Shown here: in pieces, positions 1 to 5,928 of the stretch
Layout of the letters: each line of letters starts with the position of its first letter
Position numbering within the stretch: the stretch's first letter is position 1
Assembly (NCBI GenBank): GCA_964360145.1
Contig: CAYHWW010000171.1
Location: 1 to 6,921, forward strand
Source: CAYHWW01 sp964360145
GTDB taxonomy: Bacteria; Bdellovibrionota; UBA1018; CAYHWW01
Length of the DNA stretch: 6,921 nucleotides
Direction: 5' to 3'
Notes under the pieces: generated by a model
Told to the model about the DNA's origin: nothing
The model's input: the letters and a program-made list of their open reading frames with translations, nothing else
Database searches by the model: none
Program-made: the position numbers and the translations under genes

Positions 1-254
1 AGCAAAGGGCCGAGTCACCTGCCCCCGTTGCTGGATCGTCTCGACACATCCCTGCCGCCTTAAAACGCAGGGTGTGGCTCAGAGATGGCGGAAAGTGCAC
101 TGAACTTGGCTGCGGCGCTACGAAGTATTTGCACTACGACCATGTGCAGCCGTTTTTTCTGGGCGGTGAGCACAGCGCCCGAAACCTTCGGCTACTGTGC
201 AGCGCCCATCATGGCGCTGTGACGCGGGAAGTGTTTGGGGGCTTGCCGGGCTAA
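1..254 (+). CDS. HNH endonuclease, C-terminal part (5' end outside window)
   Basis: This is the tail of a zinc-binding HNH nuclease. The first full codon in frame is at base 3 and the frame stays open to the left edge, ending at TAA 252-254. A GTG at 72 could pass for a start, but family-like sequence runs on upstream of it (SRHIPAALKRR just before VWLRDGGKC), so the true start lies outside the window. Visible motif parts are RDGGKC with a second Cys five residues later, the DHVQP box carrying the first HNH His, GGEHSARNLRLLC carrying the Asn, and the closing AHH. The Cys residues of KC, GC and LLC plus the His suit a structural zinc site. HNH proteins cut or nick DNA, but the substrate cannot be told from this tail; the N-terminal domain that would decide it is missing. 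The gene has no functional link to the polysaccharide operon. Such tails often belong to multicopy nuclease families in Bdellovibrio-like and myxobacterial genomes (recalled, not tested). Confidence 0.75.
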   Translation, partial: QRAESPAPVAGSSRHIPAALKRRVWLRDGGKCTELGCGATKYLHYDHVQPFFLGGEHSARNLRLLCSAHHGAVTREVFGGLPG

Positions 255-370
255 AGGTGTAGCGACTCTGGCGTCACGGAAAAATCGACGGTTAGCGACC
301 GGAAACCCAATCTTAATCTTGCCTCAGGCCGAAGTCTGATGCACGAGGGAGTGCCCACACCCCGTTTCCG

Positions 371-414
371 TTATTTATAAATAATTAAAGTTTTAATTTT
401 TAAAATTAAAAAAA
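371..414. promoter_or_regulatory. A/T-only palindromic block, probable promoter/operator region
   Basis: Of these 44 bases, 43 are A or T (the exception is G390), in an otherwise GC-balanced window. The block holds three overlapping inverted repeats: a perfect 14-base palindrome at 371-384 (TTATTTATAAATAA), arms AATTAAA/TTTAATT at 383-389 and 392-398, and a perfect 10-base arm pair at 391-400 and 402-411 around one T. It lies 44 bases before the ATG at 458. TATAAA at 376-381 could act as a -10 element, and TATTGA at 421-426 preceded by TG could be an extended -10, but neither has a good -35. The region could be an UP-like element, an operator or a target of an A/T-binding nucleoid protein. 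The sequence shows the symmetry; the function is inference. Confidence 0.4.
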
Positions 415-446
415 CCATGCTATTGAGCGAAACTCATTTCAAAAAC

Positions 447-450
447 GGAG
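447..450 (+). promoter_or_regulatory. Ribosome binding site deciding the start at 458
   Basis: GGAG lies seven bases before ATG 458. No comparable purine run precedes the alternative in-frame ATG at 479, which is why the longer form was chosen even though it puts seven extra residues ahead of the signal peptide. Confidence 0.6.
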
Positions 451-457
451 TTCTCAC

Positions 458-1210
458 ATGCCAAAATACAGCATTTACATGAAGCTGACCCATGGTCTCT
501 TGGGGTTGCTCGCTGTCACAATGAGCCCCCTGGCAGAGGCCAGTGATGCCTCACGTGATGCCTGTCGACTGGCTTTAATGATGCGCAAGGATTCTATCCC
601 CTTATACAGCCTCGACAGCACAGGTGAGAACCCGGCTTACAGAGATACTCTTCTCAGCTTCATTGAAAACAGTGGTGACGGCGCGCTGGCTCCTGAGGTC
701 AGAGTACGTATTCAGAATCACAAGGGAACATTGCTCCGGGTGGATGATCCTGCATTCAGGCGCTCTGGCGCAAGCTGGCTTCAAGAGCGCACGGGCCTCA
801 TTTGGAGTGGCCTGGTGAATGACAAACAGGAGATGAACTTCAATGCTGCCAAGAATCGTTGTGCGGACTTGGGCGCTCGCCTTCCTTCGCTGGCAGATAT
901 GGAGCTGCTACTGGAAGATATTGGCAAAGGATCCAGCTTCCTTGACTTGTATTTACGTCCCTGGGAACTCCTGCGTAACCGTGGCAAAGATCAGCTTTAT
1001 ATCTTTGATATGGGAGTCTGGCTTGATCACGAGTCCGAGGACCCCTACAGACGCGCTCAGAGACTGACCTACCGTTTCGATGCTCGCTGCAATCTTTCTG
1101 TTTCCGCGGGCTGGAATATCGAAGGCAATGGGTTCCGCTATGACTACCTCAAGATGGTTGATAGGCGCCAGGTGATCTGTGTCAAAAGTATTTACGCTAC
1201 TCCGCACTGA
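458..1210 (+). CDS. Secreted protein with DUF1566/Lcl-C-like region, 250 aa
   Basis: The function is unknown. The start at 458 is supported by GGAG at 447-450 with a seven-base spacer. An in-frame ATG at 479 (Met8) would give a tidier signal peptide (MKLTHGLLGLLAV) but has no ribosome site. Residues 9-28 form a hydrophobic Sec signal ending in AEA, with likely cleavage between residues 28 and 29, giving a periplasmic, outer-surface or secreted protein. There is no lipobox Cys. Residues 112-156 (TGLIWSGL, then an alternating stretch to AAKNRCADLGARLPSLADME) resemble the opening of DUF1566/Lcl C-terminal and related C-type-lectin-like folds, usually written as LxW, then A..C..LG.RLPT..E. Near the end, VICVKS (residues 239-244) matches the closing Cys strand of such folds. 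The mature form has four Cys (36, 135, 211, 241), enough for two disulfides. It converges on the polysaccharide operon, so a shared role is not implied. Fold confidence is moderate. Confidence 0.7.
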   Translation: MPKYSIYMKLTHGLLGLLAVTMSPLAEASDASRDACRLALMMRKDSIPLYSLDSTGENPAYRDTLLSFIENSGDGALAPEVRVRIQNHKGTLLRVDDPAFRRSGASWLQERTGLIWSGLVNDKQEMNFNAAKNRCADLGARLPSLADMELLLEDIGKGSSFLDLYLRPWELLRNRGKDQLYIFDMGVWLDHESEDPYRRAQRLTYRFDARCNLSVSAGWNIEGNGFRYDYLKMVDRRQVICVKSIYATPH

Positions 1211-1240
1211 AGTCGTTGGAGTGAACCCCGTAGCTTGTTC
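1211..1240. other. 30-bp convergent gap with no visible terminator
   Basis: The secreted-protein gene (+) and the polysaccharide operon (-) end towards each other here. I see no GC stem followed by a T-run on either strand. Transcripts may stop by Rho, or run on and overlap as antisense. Confidence 0.5.
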
Positions 1241-2263
1241 CTAAGGTAGGTGGAGCTTCGCTGCTATGGCCTCTGCCACCACCCGGTGCCCCGCCGGCGT
1301 ACAGTGACCATTGGCGACATAGAACAGTTTTTCCCCGGCGGCCTCTGCCTTACGGAAAGCATCGAAGGTCGGAATCACCAAAACGCCATTAACCTCGGCC
1401 CATTTCAATAACCGAGCCTCTGGCTTCCGATGATAGTCCCGCCAGGGCCCCTGTTGGGGAATATAAACGATAACGAGTTGGGCACCGATACGCGCCACGC
1501 TTTTCTTCAACGCGAGGAAGTCCGCCTCAATGCGGCTCCATGCATCATCAGTGAGGAAAAATCCGGCGTAGATATCCTTCCAGTAGATGCGGGATTTGAA
1601 TTGGAAGAGACTGAACTGCATGCGCTTCCACAGAGAACTGTGGGCGTGGAACCACCGGCCCAGGAAACCCATGTCAGCACCGTCACGCTTCAGATAACCA
1701 TCGGCCCCCACCGTGACGGCAAGTGAGGAGAGCTTGGTATCGATGATGTCATTGGGGAGGAAGCCCACGATGACCAGATCCGGTGAAAAACGTTTGCCGT
1801 ACTTCTCGAAAACCTTATGCTCCATGGCGGGCCAGCTAAAGGTGGTCGCCGCATTGATGACTTCCACGGGCCGTGCGGCACTACTGAGGCGCTTACCGAG
1901 CACGGTAAGGTAAATCTCATTGAAGCCCGCGCCCGCGCCATAGGTGAAGCTGTCACCCAACCCCAGGATGCGAAACACCCCCGGCGGTTTCGCCGCCGCG
2001 TGCTCCCCATCCCGAAAGCCCATGCTATTGTGGCGGTACTCGTACTGAAACTCGCCGGTGCCCGACGCCCCCCTGGAAACACTGTGGGGCTTGTTGAGGA
2101 ATCCCACGTCGGCGTCTGCCACGTAAGTAGAATATTGTCTATCAATTGATTCAGTTTTAGTGATGCCACGACTCAATGCTTCCAGCACAATGGTCGTGCT
2201 CGCAAGCACCGCGGCGCAGATGAGGACGATGATCGCATGGTCTTTGGCGTTCTTTGTCAGCAT
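1241..2263 (-). CDS. SGNH/GDSL-type hydrolase-like protein, membrane-anchored
   Basis: This is a probable envelope acyl-ester enzyme or acyl-transfer partner of the MBOAT protein encoded just upstream. I chose ATG 2263 because AGGAGG (2273-2268) sits four bases ahead of it. The in-frame GTG at 2266 would be one base from that site. Residues about 10-29 are one hydrophobic segment after a Lys-containing N-terminus, so a signal anchor or signal peptide exports the rest (340 aa in total). SGNH block I is clear: ILGLGDSFTYGAG with Ser105. Block III is GFLPND with Asn171. Block V is NGHCTPAGH with His320. Two departures stand out. The Asp expected two or three residues before the His is replaced (Ala-Asn-Gly-His), and block II reads INAATTFSW without its usual Gly. 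Family knowledge says MBOAT/SGNH pairs (AlgI/AlgJ, PatA/PatB) acetylate polysaccharides outside the cytoplasm. The specific substrate here is unknown. The gene is the last of the operon, eight bases after the MBOAT stop. Confidence 0.85.
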   Translation of the reverse strand: MLTKNAKDHAIIVLICAAVLASTTIVLEALSRGITKTESIDRQYSTYVADADVGFLNKPHSVSRGASGTGEFQYEYRHNSMGFRDGEHAAAKPPGVFRILGLGDSFTYGAGAGFNEIYLTVLGKRLSSAARPVEVINAATTFSWPAMEHKVFEKYGKRFSPDLVIVGFLPNDIIDTKLSSLAVTVGADGYLKRDGADMGFLGRWFHAHSSLWKRMQFSLFQFKSRIYWKDIYAGFFLTDDAWSRIEADFLALKKSVARIGAQLVIVYIPQQGPWRDYHRKPEARLLKWAEVNGVLVIPTFDAFRKAEAAGEKLFYVANGHCTPAGHRVVAEAIAAKLHLP

Positions 2264-2267
2264 CACC

Positions 2268-2273
2268 CCTCCT
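2268..2273 (-). promoter_or_regulatory. Strong Shine-Dalgarno of the SGNH gene, overlapping the MBOAT stop
   Basis: The minus strand reads AGGAGG followed by GGTGATG. The site overlaps the last two bases of the MBOAT stop codon (2274-2272), so the two genes are tightly joined. Its position favours ATG 2263 (four-base spacer) over GTG 2266 (one-base spacer). Confidence 0.7.
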
Positions 2274-3711
2274 AGAATTGAAAATAAATGAATTGCTGGG
2301 GCGGGGCACCGGCCCGATCACCCCTGCCCATGATGTAAATCAAGGACAGCTGCACCGCGATGAGAGCTCCCACCATGTAAACACAGGCACGAACGGCAAA
2401 AGGCTTATCCCCCAGGGAGAGCAAAGATGGCCTCCAGCCGCGGAGCGCACGGTAGCCCAGCCACAGGGCAACGGAGACCAAGGGGATGCCAATGGTGGTG
2501 AGCTTGCTCTGTTCTAAAAGCCCTCTCACCGTTACGCCTTCCATGAATTGGAAGAGATGAGTCACGATGTATAAAGAGTCCGCCATGGAATTGGCGCGAA
2601 AGAAAATCCATGCGAAGGACACCAGGTTGAAGGTGATGAAAATGGACAATAGCGCCGGGGGCCGCGGCAGTTTCGCCCGAAAGCTTTTGGTAAGAAGGGC
2701 CGTGACCAGGTAAATGCCATGAATCAAGCCCCACGCCACGAAGGTCCACTTGGCACCGTGCCAGAACCCACTTACCAGGAACACGACCATCAGATTCATG
2801 TACCAACGGGGCTTGCTTACGCGATTACCCCCGAGCGGGATGTAAAGGTAGTCCCGGAACCACGTCGATAGGGAGATGTGCCACCGGCTCCAAAACTCGG
2901 AGATGGAGCGGGAGAGGTAAGGCATGTTGAAATTCACCATGAGATCAAAACCCATGACCTTCGCAGCCCCCCGGGCGATGTCGGTATAGCCGGAGAAGTC
3001 GCAGAAGATCTGGATGGAGAACGCGTAGGTGGCGCAAATCAGGGGCCAGCCGCTGTAACGGGTGGGATCATTGTAAACCTGGTCCACGAAGATGGCCAAA
3101 ACATCGGCGATGAAGATTTTCTTATAGAGACCGAAGGCCATCATGCGGAGGCCCAACCAAAAACGATCCCTGTCGAAACGATGCCTCTCATGGAGCTGGG
3201 GCAAGAGATTCTGTGGCCTCTCAATGGGGCCTGCCACCAGCTGAGGATAGAACATGACATAGAGGGCGTAGGTCCAAAGGTTGCGCTCGGGCTTCACCGT
3301 GCCCCGGTACACCTCGATGGTGTAGCTCATGGATTGGAAGGTGTGGAAAGACAGGCCAATGGGTAGCGCCATGGACCAAGGGTTGAATCGCTGGGACCCC
3401 AGCAGCACGTTGATGTTTTCCACGAAAAAGCCGTTGTACTTGAAGAGAGCCAAGATGCCGACATTGACCCCAAGACTGAGGATCAGAAACTGTTTGCGAC
3501 GACGGCCCTTGGCTTCCGCGATCCAGATACCGGCGAAGTAATCCACAAGGATCAAGAAGAACAGGATCACCACGTACTTGGGGATGAGGGCCATGTAGAA
3601 CCAACAGCTCGCGATGAGCAGCATGGCCGTGCGCCAGCGATGGGGCAGCGCAAAATATAGAACTGTGACCAGCGGGAAGAAAACCGCGAATGCCAGGGAG
3701 TTAAAAAGCAT
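2272..3711 (-). CDS. MBOAT family O-acyltransferase (AlgI/DltB-like), 479 aa
   Basis: This is a polytopic inner-membrane acyltransferase that would pass an acyl group, usually acetyl, from a cytoplasmic donor across the membrane to a glycan. The N-terminus MLFNSLAFAVFFPL is the usual start of AlgI/DltB-type proteins, and the length (479) is normal for AlgI. Family blocks are in order: LPIGLSFHTFQSMSYTIEVY (116-135), YPQLVAGPIERP (155-166), FCDFSGYTDIARG (236-248), SEFWSRWHISLSTWFRDYL (271-289) followed by YIPLGGNR, and VSGFWHGAKWTF (313-324). His318 in the FWHG block matches the His known to be essential in AlgI; His278 is the second conserved His. About ten or more hydrophobic segments are spread along the chain. 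The ATG at 3711 has GGGAG three bases before it, close but plausible, and there are 11 bases between it and the glycosyltransferase stop. The substrate glycan and acyl group cannot be read from sequence; the neighbours suggest a dideoxyhexose-containing polysaccharide. Confidence 0.93.
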   Translation of the reverse strand: MLFNSLAFAVFFPLVTVLYFALPHRWRTAMLLIASCWFYMALIPKYVVILFFLILVDYFAGIWIAEAKGRRRKQFLILSLGVNVGILALFKYNGFFVENINVLLGSQRFNPWSMALPIGLSFHTFQSMSYTIEVYRGTVKPERNLWTYALYVMFYPQLVAGPIERPQNLLPQLHERHRFDRDRFWLGLRMMAFGLYKKIFIADVLAIFVDQVYNDPTRYSGWPLICATYAFSIQIFCDFSGYTDIARGAAKVMGFDLMVNFNMPYLSRSISEFWSRWHISLSTWFRDYLYIPLGGNRVSKPRWYMNLMVVFLVSGFWHGAKWTFVAWGLIHGIYLVTALLTKSFRAKLPRPPALLSIFITFNLVSFAWIFFRANSMADSLYIVTHLFQFMEGVTVRGLLEQSKLTTIGIPLVSVALWLGYRALRGWRPSLLSLGDKPFAVRACVYMVGALIAVQLSLIYIMGRGDRAGAPPQQFIYFQF

Positions 3712-3722
3712 CGGCTCCCGCC

Positions 3723-4547
3723 CTATAGCACGGTGAAGTTGTCTTTGATGTCCAGCATCTGCAGCGGCTGGTCTTTGCTATAACGGCGGTCTTTGTAGAA
3801 ACCGCGTTTATGCAGGGCATAGCCAAAGGTGGTTTGCAGCACCTGCAGGCCGTACTTCCACACGTTCACGTAGTTGGGCTCATCGCCGTAGTACGTGGGG
3901 ATGGGCTTTTCGATGATGCGCATTTTGCGGTCCACCAGGAGAATAATGATCTCCGTGTCGAAATGGTAGTCGTCACTGAGATTGGTGAACGGCACCTGTT
4001 TCAAAGCTTTGGTGGAATACACGCGATAGCCCGAGTGGAATTCCGTGAGCTTGGTGCCCAGAATCTGGTTCTGCACCGTGGTGAGGAACCGGTTGCCGAG
4101 GAATTTATAGAGGGGCATGCCGCCCCCCATGGGATTGCCCGCCATGCGACTGCCGAAAACCATGTCTGCTTCGCCCTTGAGGATGGGCTCTAGCAGATAT
4201 TCAAGCTTCTCTGGCGCATACTGGGCGTCACCGTGGAGCATGACCACGGCGTCGTAGCCCTTTTCGATGCAGTATTGATAGGCAAGCTTTTGAGAGCCGC
4301 CGTAGCCGTAGTTGCGTTTGTTTTTCAGAACCTTGAGCTGGTGAAGACCCTTGGTGGAGCGGTAGTCCACGGCGATGATGGAGGTGTTGTCCTGGCTAGC
4401 GTTGTCCACCACGAAAATCTCGCCCACCACGCTCTTGACGTTCTCTGGGATACGGTCGAGGACTTTGGCTAATGTTCCTGCGGCGTTGAAGGCGGGAATG
4501 TAGATGGCTACTTTGCGCAGGGGGTCGGTGTGTGTGCTGGCCGTCAT
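3723..4547 (-). CDS. Family 2 glycosyltransferase, DPM1-like, 274 aa
   Basis: This is a GT-A fold enzyme of the polyprenol-phosphate sugar transferase type. It would move a sugar from a nucleotide donor to a lipid carrier or growing chain at the cytoplasmic face of the membrane. The N-terminal nucleotide-binding part is clear: VAIYIPAFNAAGTL (13-26) and FVVDNASQDNT (45-55). The metal-binding DxD-like site is HGDAQY (105-110). FGSRM (131-135), HSGYR (171-175), and DDYHFDTEI (192-200) are the later conserved blocks of this subgroup. There are no strong C-terminal membrane helices, unlike GtrB or ArnC, so it is a soluble or peripheral form. The GT starts 43 bases after the rfbH stop and ends 11 bases before the MBOAT start. 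The ribosome site before ATG 4547 is poor (a GGGG about 13 bases away), so translation may be weak or coupled. Donor sugar and acceptor are not predictable from sequence; transfer of a dideoxyhexose is a guess from context. Confidence 0.9.
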   Translation of the reverse strand: MTASTHTDPLRKVAIYIPAFNAAGTLAKVLDRIPENVKSVVGEIFVVDNASQDNTSIIAVDYRSTKGLHQLKVLKNKRNYGYGGSQKLAYQYCIEKGYDAVVMLHGDAQYAPEKLEYLLEPILKGEADMVFGSRMAGNPMGGGMPLYKFLGNRFLTTVQNQILGTKLTEFHSGYRVYSTKALKQVPFTNLSDDYHFDTEIIILLVDRKMRIIEKPIPTYYGDEPNYVNVWKYGLQVLQTTFGYALHKRGFYKDRRYSKDQPLQMLDIKDNFTVL

Positions 4548-4590
4548 GGGCCCATGAAAACCCCATCACCCACCGGAGGGCAAGGAGAAA

Positions 4591-5928
4591 TCAGAGCCTT
4601 TTCAAACACCCTTCCAGCTGCTCCAGCGTATAATCCAGCTGAGCGGGACCCAAAGCCGCATGGAGCCCCACCCAAAACGTGCGGGCCATGGCTTCATCGG
4701 TGTTCTTTAACTCGCCCGCTACGCGGTAATCCACGTTCTTGAAGGCAGGCTGACGCACCAGGTTGCCAGCGAAGAGCAGGCGGGTGCCCACTTTTTTATC
4801 TTCCAGCATGGAGGTGAGCTTCATGCGGTTGATGCCCGGTGCCACGTGCATGGGAAAGCCGAACCAGCTCGGTTCCGTGCCCGGAGTTGCCTCCACCGGC
4901 GTCAGGCGCTCGGAAAGCAAGGGCGAAGCTGCGATGCCCGCCCGCAGGTGGCGCCAGTTGCGGCGCCGTGCCTCGATGAAGAGCGGCAGCTTTGCAAGCT
5001 GGGAAAGCCCCACCGCCGCCTGCATGTCGGTGACCTTGAGGTTATATCCCAGATTGGAATACGTGTACTTGTGGTCATAGCCCTCGGGCAACTCGCCCAG
5101 CTGCCAGCCAAAGCGCTTCTTGCAGGTGTTGTCTACCCCGGGCTCGCACCAACAGTCCCGACCCCAGTCCCGCACGCTCTCCGCCACCCGCCTGAGCTTG
5201 CCAGAGGCCGCCATGACGGCGCCCCCCTCCCCCATGGTGATGTGGTGGGCAGGATAGAAGCTCAATGTGGCGAAGTGGCCGAAGGAGCCCACGGGCTTGC
5301 CGCCGATGGTGGCGCCGATGGCGTCGCAGCAGTCTTCGATGAGGTAGAGGTTTTCCTTGGCGCACCACTCAGCGATGAGGTCTGCCCGATACGGGTTGCC
5401 CAGGGGATGAGCGATCATGACCGCACGGGTTTTTGGTGAGCGTGCGGCCTTGACCGCTTCCACGTCGGGGCACAACGTCCTCAGGTCCACGTCCACAAAT
5501 ACGGGTTTCCATCCGTTTTGCACGATGGGGCTCACCGTGGTGGGAAACCCAGCTGCCACAGTGATCACTTCGTCGCCGGGCTCCAAGGGCCTCAGGCCCA
5601 TGTCTGTCATCATGGGGGCGCCCAGGGTGCTGGCGGCAAGCAAGTTGGCGCTGGAACCGCTGTTCACCAACAGCGCCTTGGCGGTGCGACCGAAGCTTGC
5701 GGGCAACGCGTCTTCTAATGCGCGGGCGTAGCGACCCGCGGTGAGCCACATGTCCAAAGACGCATCGAGGAGATGAAGCAGATCCGCTTCGTCCACCACT
5801 TTGCCTGAGGGCGGCACGTAGGTCTGGCCGGGCACGAAGGTGCGGGGCCCATGCTCTTTGGCGAATACTGCACGGGCGGCGACATAGAGAGCCTCCCGCT
5901 CAGGAGTGGACTTCAATTTCTCGGTCAT
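4591..5928 (-). CDS. rfbH: CDP-4-keto-6-deoxyglucose 3-dehydrase (E1, PMP/[2Fe-2S])
   Basis: RfbH (also DdhC, AscC) acts on CDP-6-deoxy-4-hexulose. With pyridoxamine phosphate it removes the C3 hydroxyl, and a reductase partner (RfbI/E3) then supplies electrons, leading to CDP-3,6-dideoxyhexoses. The 445 residues fit the family (about 437). The aminotransferase fold is plain: NSGSSANLLA (89-98), AAGFPTT (125-131), IEDCCDAIG (197-205) and SFYPAHHITMGEGG (223-236). In the last motif, His228 stands where ordinary aminotransferases keep the PLP-binding Lys, the hallmark of E1. Cys201, Cys259, Cys261 and Cys269 match the E1 cluster pattern C-x57-C-x1-C-x7-C exactly. The start is ATG 5928, after GAGGGA (5939-5934, five-base spacer); it overlaps the rfbG stop as ATGA. 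The open frame runs back to another ATG at 6069, but those 47 codons lie inside rfbG and have no family counterpart. Product sugar is unknown, as the later enzymes are absent. Confidence 0.95.
   Translation of the reverse strand: MTEKLKSTPEREALYVAARAVFAKEHGPRTFVPGQTYVPPSGKVVDEADLLHLLDASLDMWLTAGRYARALEDALPASFGRTAKALLVNSGSSANLLAASTLGAPMMTDMGLRPLEPGDEVITVAAGFPTTVSPIVQNGWKPVFVDVDLRTLCPDVEAVKAARSPKTRAVMIAHPLGNPYRADLIAEWCAKENLYLIEDCCDAIGATIGGKPVGSFGHFATLSFYPAHHITMGEGGAVMAASGKLRRVAESVRDWGRDCWCEPGVDNTCKKRFGWQLGELPEGYDHKYTYSNLGYNLKVTDMQAAVGLSQLAKLPLFIEARRRNWRHLRAGIAASPLLSERLTPVEATPGTEPSWFGFPMHVAPGINRMKLTSMLEDKKVGTRLLFAGNLVRQPAFKNVDYRVAGELKNTDEAMARTFWVGLHAALGPAQLDYTLEQLEGCLKRL
5925..5928 (-). other. 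ATGA stop/start overlap of rfbG and rfbH
   Basis: On the minus strand, ATG of rfbH (5928-5926) and TGA of rfbG (5927-5925) share bases in an ATGA junction. Such overlaps normally mean translational coupling, which fits two enzymes that act one after the other on an unstable keto sugar. Confidence 0.85.

Larger units (their letters stand above)
255..457. other. Intergenic region between HNH gene and secreted-protein gene
   Basis: These 203 bases hold no convincing gene on either strand. The left half (255-370) has ordinary composition and only trivial hairpins, such as CGGT/ACCG at 289-292 and 298-301 with a five-base loop. I found no stem followed by a T-run that would end the HNH transcript. 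The right half turns abruptly A/T-rich at 371 and carries the leader of the next gene. No tRNA, riboswitch core or att-like repeat was recognised. Confidence 0.6.

Noticed and set aside
289..301. Hairpin CGGT...ACCG as a terminator of the HNH gene
   Set aside because: Four-base stem and no following T-run; well within chance.
255..370. Possible riboswitch or small RNA in the leader
   Set aside because: No conserved core was recognised; the GCCTCAGGCC stretch (321-330) alone does not support a known class.
1690..2169. Minus-strand open frame of 159 codons overlapping the SGNH gene in another frame
   Set aside because: Ser/Arg/Trp-rich shadow; the SGNH motifs are in the other frame and continuous, so no frameshift is needed.
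2264..2266. GTG start for the SGNH gene
   Set aside because: It is only one base from AGGAGG; ATG three bases later is better placed.
2878..3366. Plus-strand open frame of 162 codons opposite the MBOAT gene
   Set aside because: Antisense to conserved MBOAT blocks; no family features and rich in Gly, His and Glu as expected from the reverse frame.
4846..5439. Plus-strand open frame of 197 codons opposite rfbH
   Set aside because: It lies wholly antisense to a strongly conserved gene, has no ribosome site or recognisable domain, and its composition (rich in Arg, Ala, Gly, His) is that of a complementary-frame shadow.
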